A stretch of DNA of 64,000 nt, taken from positions 26,378,364 through 26,442,363 of the forward strand of contig CM073322.1 of assembly GCA_037043015.1 (NCBI GenBank), in the 5' to 3' direction. The translations under genes and the position numbers were made by a program. This document shows, one piece after another, positions 59,031-64,000 of the stretch; position 1 is the stretch's first letter, and each line of letters opens with the position of its first letter. The stretch comes from Bryum argenteum (taxonomy: Eukaryota > Streptophyta > Bryopsida > Bryales > Bryaceae). The notes beneath the pieces were generated by a model that saw only the letters and a program-made list of their open reading frames with translations, ran no database searches and was not told the origin of the DNA.

Positions 59031-60046
59031 CACAACCAATATTGGAATAGAAAGTAAAACAACTAGAAGTAGATTGTAGCTCTTTTGGGTATTTTGATGG
59101 TAAAGAGATAAAGATGTGATAGTAAAGTTTAGAAAAATCTATGACTTAAAATTAAAGTAGGAACTGAAAGTAAAAAGAGTAGGAGTAGACTGTTGGTCTT
59201 TTGAGAAAGGAACTTCTCTCAAAGAGATAAGATTGTTTTAGACCTACGGTTAAAAGATAGGAAGATCTATGAGTTAGCTCTAAAATTGGAATATAAAATA
59301 AAAAGACTAGAAGTAGTCTTTAGTTTTTTTAGGTATTTAGATAGTAAAAAGATATAAATGTGTTAGAAAGAATTAGGTAGCTCTATGACTTAGATCTGAT
59401 ATTGGAATAGAGAGTAAAAAAACTAGAAGTAGATTGTAGCTCTTTTGGGTATTTTGATGATAAAGAGATAAAGATGTGATAGTGAAGTTTAGAAAAATCT
59501 ATGACTTAGAATTAAAGTAGGACCTGAAAGTAAAAAGAGTAGGAGTAGACTGTTGGTCTTTTGGGAAAGGAACTAGGGAGAGAAGTTTAGATTATTTGCT
59601 GTTCTTGGTGGAAGTATTCTTAGTGAGTACATCTCGGAGAAACTTATTGCTTATGTTGGTGGAAGCCTGTTTCTTGTCTTTGCTGCTACTACATTAGTCG
59701 ACGTTCTCAGATAGAGGTTGGTTCATTCCCCTTTTGTAGTTTTTATGTATATGTAATATCAATCGCATTGCACGCACCTAAGCCTGCATTGACACATTTT
59801 TTAGCATTGGAATTTGCATGCTTCTGGAAGAGTTTGTGTGATTGGAATTTTTGACACATGGAAAGCGAGGCTTGTAAGCTTTGGTTTGAGAGAGTCACTG
59901 AGAAAGTAATGGGAAGCTTTGAATTTGGAATCCCTTCAAATGATGAAGGTCGCAATGGGACATTGCTCATAGCATTCCAGGCATGGCATGTTGTGGTTTG
60001 CGTACCGCACACCTAGAAGTGTAGAGAGAGACTTGCATAGAAAGAG

Positions 60047-60700
60047 ATGAGAGCCTTTGAAAATCACATGTCATTGGATTTGAATGTTGGAACTTTGAGA
60101 AGTATGGTCTTGAAGTGCAATGGAAAATCACGTATGGAGCCAAGAGTGGATGCTGACAATGTGAAGTTGTTTCAACGACTACGAATTCGATTGTCTTGGC
60201 ACTTTTTATTTGGTATGCTATTTCTGTATAAAAATGGTAGCATACATTGTGATTTGTCTCCCGACAACATCTTATTACACAGAGAAGAAGATAATATGTA
60301 CATAGGTGTTTGTGATTGGGGATTTGCATGTAAGATAGAGTTTCCTCTGCTATCCAACTATGCATATCCATCACAAAAAGAATTGGAGGCAGATAGAATA
60401 AGACGGCCTTGGGTGGATCCATCTTTAATGAGTGTTTATGGATCAGAAGTAGCTAAATTTAGTTTAGCTACTAATGTGTATGTTACATCAAGGATAGCAT
60501 CTTGGATTATAGGGCCTTTTGATGAAGACAGTGAGATTTCGTCCACAGATTATGAGATATACACTCATTGCCTACGGTTGCTCAGTAGTGAACCTGCAAA
60601 CGAACGTTATAATACCCTTTTACAAAGAGTAAAGGGATTCCAACAGTCAATACCCATTTTGAGGAATGATCCAATGGTATGTTATCGTAAAATAAAATAG
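60047..60700 (+). pseudogene. Protein-kinase fragment in Helitron unit A
   Basis: A 217-residue frame covers the C-lobe of a protein kinase: LSWHFLFGMLFLYKNGSIHC, then DLSPDNILLH (catalytic loop, HCD in place of HRD) and VCDWGFACK (DWG in place of DFG). There is no glycine-rich loop or VAIK lysine, so the N-lobe is missing and the fragment cannot be an active kinase by itself. The first 40 residues differ from unit B. Upstream, about 59850-60010 reads in part like coding sequence (ESEACKLWFERVTEKVMG). It looks like a captured host gene piece. Confidence 0.7.
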
Positions 60701-60862
60701 AGACCATGTTTGAGACCATTGATGTATATTTTATTATTCTAAATATATAAATTCGATATGTATTTTTTAATATTTTCTGTATCAACTTATTTGAAGTTTA
60801 TGAATGTTTTATAGCTTTAGGCAATCCAAGTTGAACGTGCTCAACGGCACGGGTCCCACTAG

Positions 60863-62499
60863 TCTATATTACAATACAGGAGGCTTTGTCTCACACGACG
60901 GTTCCGCGCTGGAATCCGTCATGGAGACTTGCCTCCTGTATCCACACAACCAATATTGGAATAGAAAGTAAAAAAACTAGAAGTAGATTGTAGCTAAATC
61001 TATGACTTAGAATTAAAGTAGGAACTGAAAGTAAAAAGAGTAGGAGTAGACTGTTGGTCTTTTGAGAAAGGAACTTCTCTCAAAGAGATAAGATTGTTTT
61101 AGACCTACGGTTAAAAGATAGGAAGATCTATGCGTTAGCTCTAAAATTGGAATATAAAATAAAAAGACTAGAAGTAGTCTTTAGTTTTTTTAGGTATTTA
61201 GATAGTAAAAGATATAAATGTGTTAAAAAGAAATAGGTAGCGGATGTCTTTTGAGAGGTTTGATAGTCTTATTTGCGAGGAGGTCAATAGTGGTACCACT
61301 AATTTAAAAAATTGGATGCTTCAAGTTTTAGATCCTTTTGATCCCAATTTTGACTCTTTAATGACAAAAATTTCATGGCTTGATGCCGAGTTGACAGAAA
61401 TAGTAATTGAACCTCGTAGGTTAGTACATGGGATAAACAAAGATCCGTTAGATGGATCTTTGTTGCATTTCCTCCCACTCGATGCGAGGTTATTGATTTG
61501 AACGGTAATAGGGAGGTTGCTAGACGTAGCTACGGTGTGATTTTTAAGTGTCACATAATAGGAGTCGATTTCATTCCAAGAGAAGAGAGAGTACGCTTGT
61601 AAAGCCTTCATTAGTACTTGTTCATAGAAATAGTTTTCAATCAATGAACATAGAAGCCACAAGTTGTTCTTTGGTCCATCCTCTATTTATGAAATTATTT
61701 GCCATACATCCTTCTAAACCGCATGGATATATGCGATGGTGGAATCTTTGGAACTTTGAGAAGTATGGTCTTGAAGCGCAATGGAAAATCACGTATGGAG
61801 CCGGGAGTGGATGCGACAATGTGAAGTTGTTTCAACGACTACGAATCCGATTGTCTTGGCACTTTTTATTTGGTATGCTATTTCTGTATAAAAATGGTAG
61901 CATACATTGTGATTTGTCTCCCGACAACATCTTATTACACAGAGAAGAAGATAATATGTACATAGGTGTTTGTGATTGGGGATTTGCATGTAAGATAGAG
62001 TTTCCTCTGCTATCCAACTATGCATATCCATCACAAAAAGAATTGGAGGCAGATAGAATAAGACGGCCTTTGGTGGATCCATCTTTAATGAGTGTTTATG
62101 GATCAAAAGTAGCTAAATTTAGTTTAGCTACTGATGTGTATGTTACATCAAGGATAGCATCTTGGATTATAGGGCCTTTTGATGAAGACAGTGAGATTTC
62201 GTCCACAGATTATAAGATATACACTCATGGCCTATGGTTGCTCAGTAGTGAACCTGCAAACGAATGTTATAATACCCTTTTACAAAGAGTAAAGGGATTC
62301 CAACGGTCAATACCCATTTTGAGGAATGATCCAATAGAGACCATGTTTGAGACCATTGATGTATATTTTATTAATCTAAATATATAAATTCGATATGTAT
62401 TTTTTAATATTTTTTGTATAAACTTATTTGAAGTTTATGAATGTTTTATAGCTTTAGGCAATCCAAGTTGAACGTGCTCAACGGCACGGGTCCCACTAG
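60863..62499 (+). mobile_element. Helitron-like element, unit B (tandem to unit A)
   Basis: The unit starts TCTATATTACAATACAGG immediately after the CTAG of unit A and ends with the same hairpin and CCCACTAG, followed by T (62500). About 170 bases at the 5' end and more than 700 at the 3' end are nearly identical to unit A. The middle differs: unit B keeps a longer N-terminal kinase portion and lacks one of the internal repeats. Head-to-tail units that share a junction are expected from rolling-circle replication. Confidence 0.78.
61244..62387 (+). pseudogene. Longer protein-kinase-like pseudogene in Helitron unit B
   Basis: The ATG at 61244 opens an 85-residue frame (MSFERFDSLICEEVNSG, DPFDPNFDSLMTKISWLDAE). 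Shifted frames continue with EVIDLNGNREVARRSYGVIF and KCHIIGVDFIPREERV, which look like an N-lobe region. From 61650 one frame runs on through SLVHPLFMKLFAIHPSKPHG and the C-lobe seen in unit A (SIHCDLSPDNILLH, VCDWGFACK) to the stop at 62385-62387. At least two frameshifts separate the parts, so the gene is broken unless introns remove them. A one-base difference from unit A (GATGCGACAATG against GATGCTGACAATG) sits just before NVKLFQRLRI. Confidence 0.65.
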
Positions 62500-64000
62500 T
62501 TCTGCTATAAAAATGATCGCCACATTATCCATAGCATTAGCCCCTCCGATGTTCAAGGGGTCAAACAACGACTTTTTTTTATATGTTATTTTTTGTTGAC
62601 TAAGCCCTAAATTATCTCGATATGATTATGATAATGAGATGACTTCCATAACCTCTATAGATGTTTTGAAGATAGTACAAGATTTGAGTGCAAAGAATCT
62701 AGTTATGTACTATATATTTTCTTTGTTAGATTTGGGGCAGTTTCCACCATTGCAATGCTATTAGTTGAGTCAAGTATTTAATTTTTAGATGACTTTTTGG
62801 GTACGAGGTTGTTCTTGAGATTAACGTGAACAAATTTCTAATTGGAGATTTTCTTCATTATAGTAGCTTTGTTGGTAGATGTTTTCCTTTATTGTGAAAA
62901 CTATGAAACTTTGTGATCTCTTTTAAATACATACACTATACAATCTCGCACTTTATGAGGCCTCATGCCTCAACTTTTAGTTCAATTGAGATACAATAAA
63001 CAATATATAGTATACTTTTGTAGAGTTGAGCTTTGAATTACTCACCCTCATTTTCATCTCTGACACGTTTTTCAATATGCGCCCTTTTGTCTAAAATAGG
63101 TTGGGATGTATAGGGGTTAAAATGCAACCTAGTTGTAGTAAAATCACTTCCAGATTACCAGGTTAGACATGTTTTTATATTAGAAAGCGGGCAAGGTGCT
63201 CATTTTAAACTTAGGCATTTTTTGATACACCACTTGAAAAATTCATACATAATTCAACTTCCAACTTTTTTTTCTTTATTTATTCTCTCTCTTCCTCTAT
63301 ATATATATATATGTTCCTATATTATTCAGCTTTCTACTAATTATCTCCCCTATATACAACTATGAGTACTTAAATTTTGGTTTTTGGGACTCTCACCATA
63401 AAACTCTCTTTGTTTTCTACTTGAAATTGTAATTGTAATCATTTTAAAATTAATACCTAAAACTCCTTGTGTTTTCTTGGAGCTTGAAACCTCGGAAATG
63501 TGATTTTCTGTTACAAGTCATAGGCAATATATGACTAGCATCAAGAGAATGAAAATGAGCAAATAGCTGCATTCCACCATGTATATATATTGTATGAATA
63601 CAAATAGTTAACCACGGGTTAATTAAAATTTATGCTATTAAGACGAGGACCCAGAAAAGTAGATACAAGTAGGTCCTAAACAGTGAATGGATAATACTTA
63701 ACAATTTCTACCCCTATGCACTCCAGGAAGTGTGAGCCGAATCTTTCGACTTCCAACCATAAGATCTCATAATTAATCCCATTTTTAGTAAAAATTTAGA
63801 CTTAAAGCCCTTGATTTGATAATGGACATATTCCCAAAAATTCTATTCAATTTTTTTCAAAAAATAGATTCAATGATTTGCATAAGGTAGAGGCACTTAT
63901 AAGAAAATTTTAGCATATGATATTAAGGTATATATTTTTTTTAGAATTTTTCATGTGTGCAAACATAAGGTTCTTGTTGAATGCAAAAAGTTTCGTGATT
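62500..64000. other. AT-rich spacer with dispersed repeat copy 3
   Basis: About 62660-62975 matches 2480-2800 (ATTTGAGTGCAAAG, CACCATTGCAA, TATGAGGCCTCATG). A TA simple repeat lies at 63297-63312. No gene is recognised in the remainder. Confidence 0.55.

Larger units (their letters stand above)
58949..60862 (+). mobile_element. Helitron-like element, unit A
   Basis: The element begins TCTATATTACAATACAGG directly after an A (58948) and ends GGGTCCCACTAG. A 3' hairpin CGTGC-TCAACG-GCACG lies seven bases before the CTAG end. TC at 5', CTAG at 3', a hairpin near the 3' end and insertion between A and T are the Helitron hallmarks. Its end is followed immediately by the start of unit B (TCTATATT). 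It contains an internal direct duplication of about 180 bp (59035-59215 and 59395-59575) and a kinase fragment. No Rep/helicase gene is present, so it is non-autonomous. The 5' end has a long hairpin (58963-59030). Confidence 0.78.

Noticed and set aside
58672-59079. 135-codon plus-strand frame in a GC-richer patch
   Set aside because: No family resemblance, and it runs across the Helitron 5' boundary and hairpin.
60047-62387. The two kinase frames as functional tandem kinase genes
   Set aside because: The N-lobe is absent (unit A) or frameshifted (unit B), HRD and DFG motifs are altered, and both lie within Helitron-like boundaries.

Overview
This window is nuclear DNA of a land plant whose sperm are probably flagellated (moss, liverwort, lycophyte, fern or a cycad/Ginkgo-type seed plant). 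Three gene types point that way: a complete CFAP52 gene, which encodes a motile-axoneme WD40 protein absent from plants without flagella; a SUVR5-type plant histone methyltransferase; and a TIR-NBS-LRR gene whose TIR domain starts YDVFLNHRGP. GT-AG introns of about 80-900 bp, AT-rich spacers and dense transposon debris also fit a plant. I cannot name the species.

Layout. 1-966 (minus): first exon of a 9-cis-epoxycarotenoid dioxygenase-like gene, cut by the window edge. 967-9847: spacer with diverged repeats, two MITEs and a minisatellite split by a TTAA-flanked element. 9848-17283 (plus): 15-exon SUVR5-like gene. 17284-26108: AT-rich spacer with tandem duplications and one long foldback element. 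26109-30314 (plus): four-exon TIR-NBS-LRR gene whose 213-bp LRR units continue as decayed copies to about 31290. 32804-34916: non-autonomous hAT-like element carrying a GC-rich 152-bp satellite and a nested MITE. 35314-36104: solo LTR. 38543-46457: PIF/Harbinger element with both of its genes; its transposase is split by a 4.5-kb TA-flanked element that has a DDE_1 transposase relic and an aldo-keto reductase fragment. 46956-53938 (plus): 11-exon CFAP52 gene with a probable GC-AG intron and a TTAA-flanked MITE in intron 9. 54726-55806 (minus): two-exon double B-box gene, convergent with CFAP52. 56677-57875: larger TTAA-type element full of minisatellites. 58949-62499: two head-to-tail Helitron-like units, each carrying a protein-kinase fragment. 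62500-64000: AT-rich spacer.

The host genes are unrelated in function (ABA/apocarotenoid biosynthesis, chromatin silencing, immunity, ciliary structure, light/stress signalling) and do not form a cluster. The more unusual biology is in the mobile DNA: six superfamily-level signatures (Helitron, PIF/Harbinger, pogo/DDE_1-like, hAT, TTAA/piggyBac-like, LTR) can be read from termini and target-site duplications, including nesting and capture of gene fragments. Exon boundaries were worked out by hand from splice signals, reading frame and family conservation. Family assignments rest on motif recognition, not on searches.
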